Origin: DASXMR01 sp036495525
Lineage (GTDB): Bacteria > Actinomycetota > Actinomycetes > Streptosporangiales > Streptosporangiaceae
Direction: 5' to 3'
DNA length: 64,000 nucleotides
Assembly: GCA_036495525.1 (NCBI GenBank)
Contig: DASXMR010000033.1
Location: 51,928 to 115,927, forward strand
The notes under the pieces are model-generated. The model made no database searches, was not told the DNA's origin, and worked only from the letters and a program-made list of their open reading frames with translations. This document shows, piece by piece, positions 18,326 through 25,677 of the stretch (positions are counted from its first letter, which is position 1; every line of letters begins with the position of its first letter). Both the position numbers and the translations under genes were made by a program.

Positions 18326-20640
18326 GAGTTGCCGCTGCCCGAGCCGCCGCGGGTGCGCTGCCTGGTCCGGTGATGGTCGCCGTGACCGCGGTCGCCGCGG
18401 TCCCGGTGATCGTGGTCCCGGTGATCGTCCCGGCCGCCGCCCAGGTCCTCGCCGGCCGCCTCACGCTCGACCACCTCGACCGGGACGAGCGACAGCTTGC
18501 CGCGGTCGTCGACCTCCCGGATCTCGACCTGGATCTTGTCGCCGACCTTGATCACGTCATCGACGTTGTCGATCCGGGCACCGCCGTGCAGCTTGCGGAT
18601 CTGGGTGATGTGCAGCAGCCCGTCCTTGCCCGGAAGCAGCGAGATGAACGCCCCGAACGTGGTCGTCTTCACCACGGTACCGAGGAAGCGCTCGCCGACT
18701 TCAGGGACGTGCGGGTTCGCGATCGCGTTGATCGACGCCCTGGCTGCCTCGGCTGACACCCCGTCGGTCGCGCCGATGTAGATCGTGCCGTCGTCCTCGA
18801 TGGTGATCTCGGCGCCGGTCTCGTCCTGGATGGAGTTGATCATCTTGCCCTTGGGGCCGATGACCTCGCCGATCTTGTCGACGGGCACCCGGACGGTGAT
18901 GATCCGCGGCGCGTAGTCGCTCATCTCGCCTGGTGCGTCGATTGCCTCGCGCATCACGTCCAGGATGGTCAGCCGGGCGCCGCGGGCCTGCCGCAGCGCA
19001 GCCCCGAGCACGCTGGCCGGGATGCCGTCCAGCTTCGTGTCCAGCTGCAGCGCGGTGATCACGTCCTTGGTGCCCGCCACCTTGAAGTCCATGTCGCCGA
19101 AGGCGTCCTCAGCGCCGAGGATGTCGGTCAGCGTGACGTACTCGCCGCCCTCGTAGATCAGGCCCATCGCGATGCCGGCCACCATGTCCTTCAGCGGCAC
19201 CCCGGCGTCCAGCAGCGACATGGTGGAAGCGCAGACCGAGCCCATCGAGGTGGAGCCGTTCGAGCCGATGGCCTCGGAGACCTGCCGGATCGCGTAGGGG
19301 AACTCCTCGCGGGTGGGCAGCACCGGGATCAGCGCCCGCTCCGCCAGCGCCCCGTGGCCGATCTCGCGCCGCTTAGGCGAGCCGACCCGGCCGGTCTCGC
19401 CGGTCGAGTACGGCGGCATGTTGTAGTTGTGCATGTACCGCTTGGTCCGCTCGGGGTTGAGCGTGTCGATCATCTGCTCCATCCGGAGCATGTTCAGCGT
19501 CGTGACGCCGAGCACCTGCGTCTCGCCGCGCTCGAACAACGCTGATCCGTGCACCCGCGGCAGCACGTGCGCCTCGGCTGACAGCTGCCTGATGTCCTCG
19601 AGCCCGCGGCCGTCGATCCGCAGTCCGTCGCGGATCACCCGCTCGCGTACCAGCTTCTTGGTCAGTGCCCGGAAGGCGCCACTGACCTGGCCCTCCCGGC
19701 CTTCGAATTTCCCGGCCAGGTGCTCCTTGACCAGGGCCTTGACCCGGTCGGTCTCGGTGTCGCGCTCCTGCTTGCCAGCGATGGTCAGGGCCTTGGCCAG
19801 CTCGGCTGACGCGTCTGCGGCGACCGCGTCGTACACGTCCTGCTCGTAGTCGGGGAAGACCGGGAAGTCAGCGGTCTGCTTCGCCGCCACGGCCGCGATC
19901 TGCTGCTGCGCCTCGCACAGTGCCTTGATGAACGGCTTGGCCGCTTCCAGGCCCTGCGCCACGATCTCCTCGGTGGGCCCGACGGCGCCGCTGCCCTGGT
20001 CGGCGACCAGCGCAAGCGTGCGCGGGGTGGACTCGGCCTCGACCATCATGATCGCGACGTCGCCGTCGTCGAGCAGCCGGCCGGCCACCACCATGTCGAA
20101 CGTCGCTTCGTCAAGCTGCGGGTGGGTTGGAAACGCGACCCACTGGCCGCGGATCAGGGCGACCCGCGCGCCGCCGATCGGCCCGGAGAACGGCAGTCCG
20201 GCCAGCTGGGTGGACAGCGACGCCGCGTTGATCGCGACGACGTCGTACAGGTGCTCGGGGTGCAGCGCCATCACCGTCTCGACGATCTGGACCTCGTTGC
20301 GCAGGCCCTTCACGAAGGACGGCCGCAGCGGCCGGTCGATCAGCCGGCACGTCAGGATCGCGTCCTCAGAGGGGCGGCCCTCGCGGCGGAAGAACGAGCC
20401 GGGGATCCGGCCCGCCGCGTACATCTTCTCCTCGACATCGACGGTGAGCGGGAAAAAGTCAAGGTTGTCCTTGGGCTGCTTCGACGCGGTGGTCGCTGAC
20501 AGCACCATGGTCTCGTCGTCCAGGAAGACCACGGCCGACCCGGCGGCGAGCTTGGCCAGCCTGCCGGTCTCGAACCTGATCTTGTGGACGCCGAAGGAGC
20601 CGTTGTCAATGGTGACCTCGGCTGAATGCACACCCTCCAT
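18322..20640 (-). CDS. pnp: polyribonucleotide nucleotidyltransferase (PNPase)
   Basis: This 772-residue PNPase has two RNase PH-like cores, for example FFRREGRPSEDAILTCRLIDRPLRPSF and the second core around RREIGHGALAERAL...GSNGSTSMGSVCA. A KH domain (VDKIGEVIGPKGKMIN) and an S1 domain (FLGTVVKTTTFGAFISLLPGKDGLLH) follow. It degrades RNA phosphorolytically and can add tails. Actinobacterial homologues were also described as guanosine pentaphosphate synthetase. The C-terminus has an Asp/His/Arg/Gly-rich tail (HRDHDHRDRGDRGHGDHH) after the S1 domain. The start is ATG 20640 with TGAGGAGG-like sequence upstream, which fits the rpsO-pnp order. Confidence 0.95.
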   Translation of the reverse strand: MEGVHSAEVTIDNGSFGVHKIRFETGRLAKLAAGSAVVFLDDETMVLSATTASKQPKDNLDFFPLTVDVEEKMYAAGRIPGSFFRREGRPSEDAILTCRLIDRPLRPSFVKGLRNEVQIVETVMALHPEHLYDVVAINAASLSTQLAGLPFSGPIGGARVALIRGQWVAFPTHPQLDEATFDMVVAGRLLDDGDVAIMMVEAESTPRTLALVADQGSGAVGPTEEIVAQGLEAAKPFIKALCEAQQQIAAVAAKQTADFPVFPDYEQDVYDAVAADASAELAKALTIAGKQERDTETDRVKALVKEHLAGKFEGREGQVSGAFRALTKKLVRERVIRDGLRIDGRGLEDIRQLSAEAHVLPRVHGSALFERGETQVLGVTTLNMLRMEQMIDTLNPERTKRYMHNYNMPPYSTGETGRVGSPKRREIGHGALAERALIPVLPTREEFPYAIRQVSEAIGSNGSTSMGSVCASTMSLLDAGVPLKDMVAGIAMGLIYEGGEYVTLTDILGAEDAFGDMDFKVAGTKDVITALQLDTKLDGIPASVLGAALRQARGARLTILDVMREAIDAPGEMSDYAPRIITVRVPVDKIGEVIGPKGKMINSIQDETGAEITIEDDGTIYIGATDGVSAEAARASINAIANPHVPEVGERFLGTVVKTTTFGAFISLLPGKDGLLHITQIRKLHGGARIDNVDDVIKVGDKIQVEIREVDDRGKLSLVPVEVVEREAAGEDLGGGRDDHRDHDHRDRGDRGHGDHHRTRQRTRGGSGSGNS

Positions 20641-20954
20641 GGGTGAGACCTCCTCAGTAGAAGGTCCCGCGTCTGCCCGCCGCCAGTGCAGCGCCGTGCT
20701 CGCTGAGACCGGGCCATCGGGCCCGGCTCGCTGCCGACCGGTCTTCGATCGAAGCCCTCGGCCAGGGGTCGCGCGGTTGACCGCGCTTCTTTTCCCGTTC
20801 CGAGAACCACTACCGAGGACCGGCCCTCAGGCGCTCTGAGCGCTCCGGGCCAGGGCCGCGGGACGTCGTTCTTAATGTTCAGTTTTCGACGGTCGATGCC
20901 CGCTCAATAGCCCGGCTGCCTGCCGGGCTCGCGCAGCGACCGCTGCACCACAAC
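20641..20954 (-). promoter_or_regulatory. rpsO-pnp intergenic region with two RNA hairpins
   Basis: This 314-bp gap has no gene. Just downstream of rpsO a hairpin with arms AGCCCGGC/GCCGGGCT (20909-20929, 5-nt loop) could terminate or process the rpsO transcript. Closer to pnp a second, very tight stem GCGCGGT/ACCGCGC lies at 20771-20786. In Streptomyces the rpsO-pnp intergenic hairpin is an RNase III target, so a similar role is possible here by analogy. An AT-richer stretch (20870-20910) may hold the pnp promoter. Confidence 0.55.
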
Positions 20955-21224
20955 TTACCTGCGCAGGCCGAGTTTCTCGATCAGGGCGCGGTAGCGGGTG
21001 ATGTCCTCGCGGGACAGGTACTGCAGCAGCCGCCGGCGGCGGCCAACCAGCAGCAGCAGCCCGTGACGGCTGTGGTGATCATGCTGGTGCACCCTGAGGT
21101 GCTCGGTCAGGTCAGAGATCCGCCTGGTCAGCAGCGCGACCTGGACCTCCGGCGAGCCGGTGTCACCCTCGCTGGTCGCGTGCTCGGCGATGATCGTCTG
21201 CTTCTGGCTTGAGTCAAGCGGCAC
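20955..21224 (-). CDS. rpsO: 30S ribosomal protein S15
   Basis: The 89-residue length and sequence are typical of S15: GDTGSPEVQVALLTRRISDLTEHLRVHQHDHHSRHGLLLLVGRRRRLLQYLSREDITRYRALIEKLGLRR. It binds 16S rRNA in the 30S platform. The start is GTG 21224, seven bases after AGAGGAAG. The gap 21225-21509 upstream has no gene and should contain its promoter and the ribF terminator. Nothing there is convincing by eye. Confidence 0.96.
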   Translation of the reverse strand: MPLDSSQKQTIIAEHATSEGDTGSPEVQVALLTRRISDLTEHLRVHQHDHHSRHGLLLLVGRRRRLLQYLSREDITRYRALIEKLGLRR

Positions 21225-21509
21225 GTTTGCTTCCTCTGCGTGTCGGGCTGCGACGCGATCCCCGGTACGCAGCGGCCTTCGCCGATTTCAGGCCGCCGGA
21301 GCAAGGGAAAGCCGCGAGACAGCCTCGGGATTCCTCCGATGAGCCAGCCGCGTGAGGGCGCAGCCGGGCTAGCCGGGTACACCGGCTGTCCTGCAGGGTA
21401 TCACGCGGCGCCCTGGCCTGCGGACGGCGCGAGCCGCGTGCCGTGCTATCGGCTCGCCCGGCGAGGCTATCCGAATGCTGCTGACAGGCGGGCCCGGACG
21501 GCCAGCCAG

Positions 21510-22457
21510 CTAGCCGCTGGTGACCGACCTGGCCTCAGCCACATCGCGGTGCATCTGGGCGACGAGATCGGCCACCGAGTTGAACCTGGCCTGGCCGCGG
21601 ATCCTGGCGGCGAAGTCCAGCGCCACGTGCACGCCGTACAGGTCCAGGTCATCGCGATCCAGCGCATACGCCTCGATGACCCGGTCCCGGCCGTCGAACT
21701 GCGGGTTGGTGCCGACCGAGATCGCCGCTGGCCAGGTCGCCTGCCGCTCGCCTTCCGGGTCCAGGCTGGTCAGCCAGCCAGCGTAGACGCCATCGGCCGG
21801 GATCGCGGTGTGCGGGAGAACTTCCAGGTTGGCCGTCGGGAAGCCGAGGGAGCGGCCGCGCTGATGGCCGCGCACGACCACGCCTTCAACCCGGTGCGGC
21901 CGACCGAGGTCCCGCGCCGCCTCGGTGACCTCCCCAGCGGCGATCAGCTCCCTGATCCTTGTCGATGAGATCGCAGCCTTGCCGTCGGCCAGCAGCGGGA
22001 CGCCCTCGGCGGTGAAGTCATATTTCTCGCCCAGCTCGGCCAGCAGCGGAACGTCGCCGGCCGCGCGGTGACCGAACCGGAAGTTCTCGCCGACCACGAC
22101 GGCGGCGGCGTGCAGCCGGTCGGCGAGCACGGACCTGACGAACTCATCCGGTCCCTGCTGGGAGAAGGCGTAATCGAAGCGCAGCACGCAGACGGCGTCG
22201 ATGCCCAGCCCGGCCAGCAGCTGCCCGCGACGGCGCGGGCTGACCAGGTACCGCGGGTGCGAGCCGGGCCGTACCACCTCGGCTGGATGCGGGTCGAAGG
22301 TGACCACCACCACCGGCAGCCCGCGCTGCGCGGCGACCTCGGCTGCCCGTGCGACGATCCGCTGGTGGCCCATGTGCACGCCGTCGAACATGCCGATGGT
22401 CACGACACTGCGGCCCCAGTCGGCTGGCACGTCTTCGAGGCCCCGCCAGCGGTACAC
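21510..22457 (-). CDS. ribF: bifunctional riboflavin kinase/FMN adenylyltransferase
   Basis: The protein has about 315 residues. The N-terminal FAD synthetase domain has VVTIGMFDGVHMGHQRIV, and the C-terminal riboflavin kinase domain has VVRGHQRGRSLGFPTANLE and GVYAGWL. It converts riboflavin to FMN and then FAD. The frame is open upstream to 22580, but GTG 22457 has a ribosome site GGAGAGGA at good spacing and matches the usual protein start, so I prefer it. It lies downstream of truB, as in most actinobacteria. Confidence 0.92.
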   Translation of the reverse strand: MYRWRGLEDVPADWGRSVVTIGMFDGVHMGHQRIVARAAEVAAQRGLPVVVVTFDPHPAEVVRPGSHPRYLVSPRRRGQLLAGLGIDAVCVLRFDYAFSQQGPDEFVRSVLADRLHAAAVVVGENFRFGHRAAGDVPLLAELGEKYDFTAEGVPLLADGKAAISSTRIRELIAAGEVTEAARDLGRPHRVEGVVVRGHQRGRSLGFPTANLEVLPHTAIPADGVYAGWLTSLDPEGERQATWPAAISVGTNPQFDGRDRVIEAYALDRDDLDLYGVHVALDFAARIRGQARFNSVADLVAQMHRDVAEARSVTSG

Positions 22458-22640
22458 CCTGCCGATCCTCTCCGCGGTGGCCGGCGCCCGCGCCGGCCAC
22501 GGCGATCCTCGCCGTCCGGGCCCGCCAGTCATCCGGGCCCTGCTCCCAAGCCTGCCATGCCACCCGGCCAGGCCGGCCACGCCCGCCTGGAGTCGGCCAT
22601 CCGGGCACCGGGGTCAGCCTGCGGCAGGCTGGTCGGGCGG

Positions 22641-23693
22641 TCAGGGCACGAATACGGCGAGGGGGTGCAGCATCGCTGGATCGCCGGGCGCGGCCGGCTG
22701 CCGGGCCAGCAGCGCAATCAGGCTGCCATCCGGCCCGAACGCCGCGATCGGAGCTTCCGCAGCCGGCCCCTCCCCAGCGCTGGCCTGCCCAGCCGGGCCC
22801 TCCTCACCAGGGCCCTCCGCAGCCTGGCCTTCCGCAGCCTGGCCTTGGGCTGCCTGGCCTTGGGCTGCCTGGCCGGGCACGGCCGGGCTGACGACGGCGG
22901 GGCCGACTACGGGGGGGCCGCCGGGCGGAGCGGGTAGCCGGCCGCCGTGCGCGACCAGCCTTGCCTGGTCCTCGGCCAGGTCGAGCCTCGGAAAGGCGTC
23001 GGCTGCCGCCTGTGCGAGCGGGATCAGCCGCCACTCGGCTGCGAGCTGATCAAGGGTGCTGGCCGCGCTGACCAGGTAGGCACCGGATCGGGTCCGGCGC
23101 AGCGCGGTCAGGTGGCCGCCGGTGCCGAGAGCGGCACCCAGGTCGCGCGCTATCGCCCGGATGTAAGTACCGGACGAGCAGGTCACGTCGACATCCAGGT
23201 CGAGCACGTCGTCGCCGGGCCGGACAGCCAGGATGTCCAGCGCCTCGACGGTTACTGTCCTGGCCGCCAGCCGCGGCGCCTGGCCAGCCCTGGCGAGCTG
23301 GTAGGCACGGCGGCCGGCCACCTTGACCGCGCTGACTCCCGGCGGCACTTGCTGTATCTGCCCAGTCAGCTGCCGCGCCGCCGCGCTGATCTGCGCGGCA
23401 GCGATGCCGGTCACCGGGGCTGCGGCCACGATCTGGCCGTCGGCGTCGTCGGTGTCGGTGGACTGGCCGAGCCTGATGGTGCCGGTGTACTGCTTGCGCG
23501 CCAGTGTCAGATAGCCGAGCAGCCGGGTTGCCTTCTCCACGCCGACCACCAGCACGCCGGTAGCCATCGGGTCAAGCGTCCCGGCGTGACCGACCCGCCT
23601 GGTCCCGGCGAGCCGCCGGATCCTGGCCACCACGTCGTGCGAGGTCCACCCGGCGGGCTTGTCGACGATGACGAGCCCGCTAGCCGCCGTCAC
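22641..23693 (-). CDS. truB: tRNA pseudouridine(55) synthase TruB
   Basis: This 350-residue enzyme converts U55 of tRNAs to pseudouridine. Catalytic Asp41 lies in GHAGTLDPMATG. Further motifs are YTGTIRLGQSTDTDDADG and the RNA-binding CSSGTYIRAIARDLG. The C-terminal region is interrupted by a low-complexity insert of about 55 residues (repeats of GQAAQ/GQAAE) before the final APIAAFGPDGSLIALLA segment. The insert is encoded by a 15-bp tandem repeat. The start overlaps the stop of the upstream DHH gene by 4 bp. Confidence 0.93.
   Translation of the reverse strand: MTAASGLVIVDKPAGWTSHDVVARIRRLAGTRRVGHAGTLDPMATGVLVVGVEKATRLLGYLTLARKQYTGTIRLGQSTDTDDADGQIVAAAPVTGIAAAQISAAARQLTGQIQQVPPGVSAVKVAGRRAYQLARAGQAPRLAARTVTVEALDILAVRPGDDVLDLDVDVTCSSGTYIRAIARDLGAALGTGGHLTALRRTRSGAYLVSAASTLDQLAAEWRLIPLAQAAADAFPRLDLAEDQARLVAHGGRLPAPPGGPPVVGPAVVSPAVPGQAAQGQAAQGQAAEGQAAEGPGEEGPAGQASAGEGPAAEAPIAAFGPDGSLIALLARQPAAPGDPAMLHPLAVFVP
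22821..22880. repeat. 15-bp tandem repeat inside truB
   Basis: Four consecutive 15-bp units of the pattern (A/T)GCCTGGCC(T/G)(T/G)(C/G)(C/G)GC encode GQAAQ/GQAAE pentapeptides on the minus strand. The repeat lies within a linker before the last strands of the C-terminal domain. Confidence 0.85.
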
Positions 23694-24718
23694 CGGCCGC
23701 TGCCAGCCAGCACGGCCAGGTCAAGCTGCTCGCGCATCGCGGCCATAACCTGCTGCGTGGTGCCCGAGGCGGTGAACCCGGCCGCGCGGACGTGCCCGCC
23801 GCCGCCGAGTGCGGTGCAGGCGCGGCCGACGTCCGCGATGCGCTTGGACCGCGCTGAGACCTGCCATCGACCAGCGTCGTCCTCCTTGAGCACGACTGCT
23901 ACCTCGGCTTCATCGGTCCGGCGCAGCACGTCGATGACTCCCTCGGCCGCGTCCAGGCCGAGCCCGCCGGCGGCGCGGTCGGCCCTGGTGACAGTCGTCC
24001 ACACCAGCCCGGTCCCGGCCGCGGCCGCGGGCTCGAGGACCGCCCGGCCGAGCGAAGCCGACAGCATGCCCAGGTAGCCGAATGGCGCCCGGTCCCACAG
24101 CTCACGCGACACCGCGCCAGCGTCGATGCCGGTGGCCAGCAGCGTCGCGGCGATCTGGTGCACCAGCGGCGTCGTCGCCTCGTACTTGAACGAGCCGGTG
24201 TCGGTGACGATGCCGGCGTACAGGCACATCGCGACATCCCTGGTCAGCGGCAAGCCGAGCCGCTCGATCAGCTCATAGGCCAGCACCGCGGTCGCCGCGG
24301 CTGCCGGATCGACCAGCCGGACCGAACCGAATGAGGTGTTCGACGCGTGGTGGTCGAGCACGATCAGCTCGCTCGCCCTGGCGGCGATCGGCTCCAGCAC
24401 CCCGAGCCGGTCCTGGCTCGCCGCGTCGAACGTGACCATGACCTGCGGGCTGCGCGGATAGGTATCCGGAGGGCTGAGCAGGCTCTGGCCGGGCAGGAAC
24501 CGCAGGATCGCGGGCACCTCGAACGGCTGGTCGCCGAAGGAAGCTATGACCCTGGCCGGTCCGCCGCGGCCGGCCAGCGCGAGAGCCACGGCCAGCATCG
24601 AGCCGAGCGCGTCGCCGTCCGGCCGCACGTGGCACGCCAGGCAGATCTCAGCTGAGCCGCTGAGCGCCCTGACGGCCCGCGTCCACTCGGTGTCAAGATC
24701 GCGCGGCACGGCTGTCAC
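23690..24718 (-). CDS. DHH/DHHA1 phosphoesterase (NrnA-like)
   Basis: This 342-residue protein has DHH-family metal motifs: CHVRPDGDALGSML (around residue 33), TFDAAS, and the DHH box VLDHHASNTSFG. A C-terminal DHHA1 substrate domain follows with GGGGHVRAAGF. Relatives (NrnA) cleave short oligoribonucleotides (nanoRNA), pAp and in some cases cyclic-dinucleotide products. Between rbfA and truB it occupies its conserved actinobacterial position. The stop overlaps truB by 4 bp. Confidence 0.88.
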   Translation of the reverse strand: MTAVPRDLDTEWTRAVRALSGSAEICLACHVRPDGDALGSMLAVALALAGRGGPARVIASFGDQPFEVPAILRFLPGQSLLSPPDTYPRSPQVMVTFDAASQDRLGVLEPIAARASELIVLDHHASNTSFGSVRLVDPAAAATAVLAYELIERLGLPLTRDVAMCLYAGIVTDTGSFKYEATTPLVHQIAATLLATGIDAGAVSRELWDRAPFGYLGMLSASLGRAVLEPAAAAGTGLVWTTVTRADRAAGGLGLDAAEGVIDVLRRTDEAEVAVVLKEDDAGRWQVSARSKRIADVGRACTALGGGGHVRAAGFTASGTTQQVMAAMREQLDLAVLAGSGR

Positions 24719-24804
24719 GAGCGCGAGTATGCCGTGCCGCGATCGCCGGCGGCGCCGATTCCCGGCAGAAGATCGTCGGTTCTGGCCGGCCGCCGACGGC
24801 CGGC

Positions 24805-25350
24805 TTACTCCGCCTGGCCATCCACCCGGCCAGCCCGCTCAGCAGCGCGGATGTGGCCGTTGCCGCCTAGCTCCGGTTCAGCCTGACCCTGGCCGGCCGT
24901 TGCCTCGGCGGAGCCGGCTTCGTCGCCCGGCGGCTGCGCTGCCGCCTTGTAGGGGTCGGCTTCGCCGGCCGGCACCGCTCCCGCCCTGGCGGCTGCCAGC
25001 TCAGCGTCGGCTGCCCGCGCCCGGGCGACGAGGTCCTCGATCGTGCGGGCGTTGTCCGGCACCTGGTCACGCTCGAAGGCGATCGACGGCGTGTGCTTGA
25101 TGCCGGTCAGCCGGCCCACCTCCGACCGGATCAGGCCGGTCGCGCTGGCCAGGGCGGCGGCGGTCGCCTGCTGATCCTCCTCGGACCCGTACACCGTGTA
25201 GAACACGGTTGCCTCGCGCAGGTCACCGGTCACCCTGGCCTCGGTGATGGTGACGAAGCCGAGCCGCGGGTCCTTGATCCTTCGTTCCAGCATCTCCGCG
25301 ACGATCTGGGCGATGCGCTCGCCGAGCTTGCGCGCCCTGGCAGGGTCCAT
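24805..25350 (-). CDS. rbfA: 30S ribosome-binding factor RbfA
   Basis: The protein has 181 residues. The first 115 or so match RbfA (ARKLGERIAQIVAEMLERRIKDPRLGFVTITEARVTGDLREATVFYTVYG), a KH-like factor for 16S rRNA 5'-end maturation and cold growth. The remaining 60 residues form an Ala/Glu/Gly/Pro-rich tail (EADPYKAAAQPPGDEAGSAEA...), longer than usual. It lies 6 bp after the DUF503 gene stop, within the infB operon. Confidence 0.92.
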   Translation of the reverse strand: MDPARARKLGERIAQIVAEMLERRIKDPRLGFVTITEARVTGDLREATVFYTVYGSEEDQQATAAALASATGLIRSEVGRLTGIKHTPSIAFERDQVPDNARTIEDLVARARAADAELAAARAGAVPAGEADPYKAAAQPPGDEAGSAEATAGQGQAEPELGGNGHIRAAERAGRVDGQAE

Positions 25351-25356
25351 CCTGGC

Positions 25357-25659
25357 TCACTCCCCCTCGTCGTGGTTGAACAGCCGCCGCCGGGCAGACA
25401 GCAGCTCGACCTCAGGGCGCGCCGCGACGAGCCGCTCGCACCCCTCGATCAGCTCGGTGGCATGCCCGGCCGCCGAGCTGACCACCGCGACGCCGATCTC
25501 CGCCCGGCGCCACTTGTCCAGGTGCCCGGTCTCGGCCACGGCGGCACCGGGAAAGCGCCGGTGCAGCTCGGCAATCAGCGGCCGGACCACCGACCGCTTC
25601 TGCTTCAGCGAGCGCACGTCGCCGAGCAGCAGGTCGAGGGCCAGGGCACCCACGTACAC
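25357..25659 (-). CDS. ylxP: DUF503 (YlxP-like) protein
   Basis: This 100-residue protein matches DUF503: MYVGALALDLLLGDVRSLKQKRSVVRPLIAELHRRFPGAAVAETGHLDKWRRAEIGVAVVSS. It is a small ferredoxin-like-fold family found between infB and rbfA in many Gram-positives. A role in translation or ribosome assembly is inferred only from position. The start is GTG or ATG near 25659, 18 bp after infB. Confidence 0.88.
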   Translation of the reverse strand: MYVGALALDLLLGDVRSLKQKRSVVRPLIAELHRRFPGAAVAETGHLDKWRRAEIGVAVVSSAAGHATELIEGCERLVAARPEVELLSARRRLFNHDEGE

Positions 25660-25677
25660 CTACGGCACCGTCCCGGC

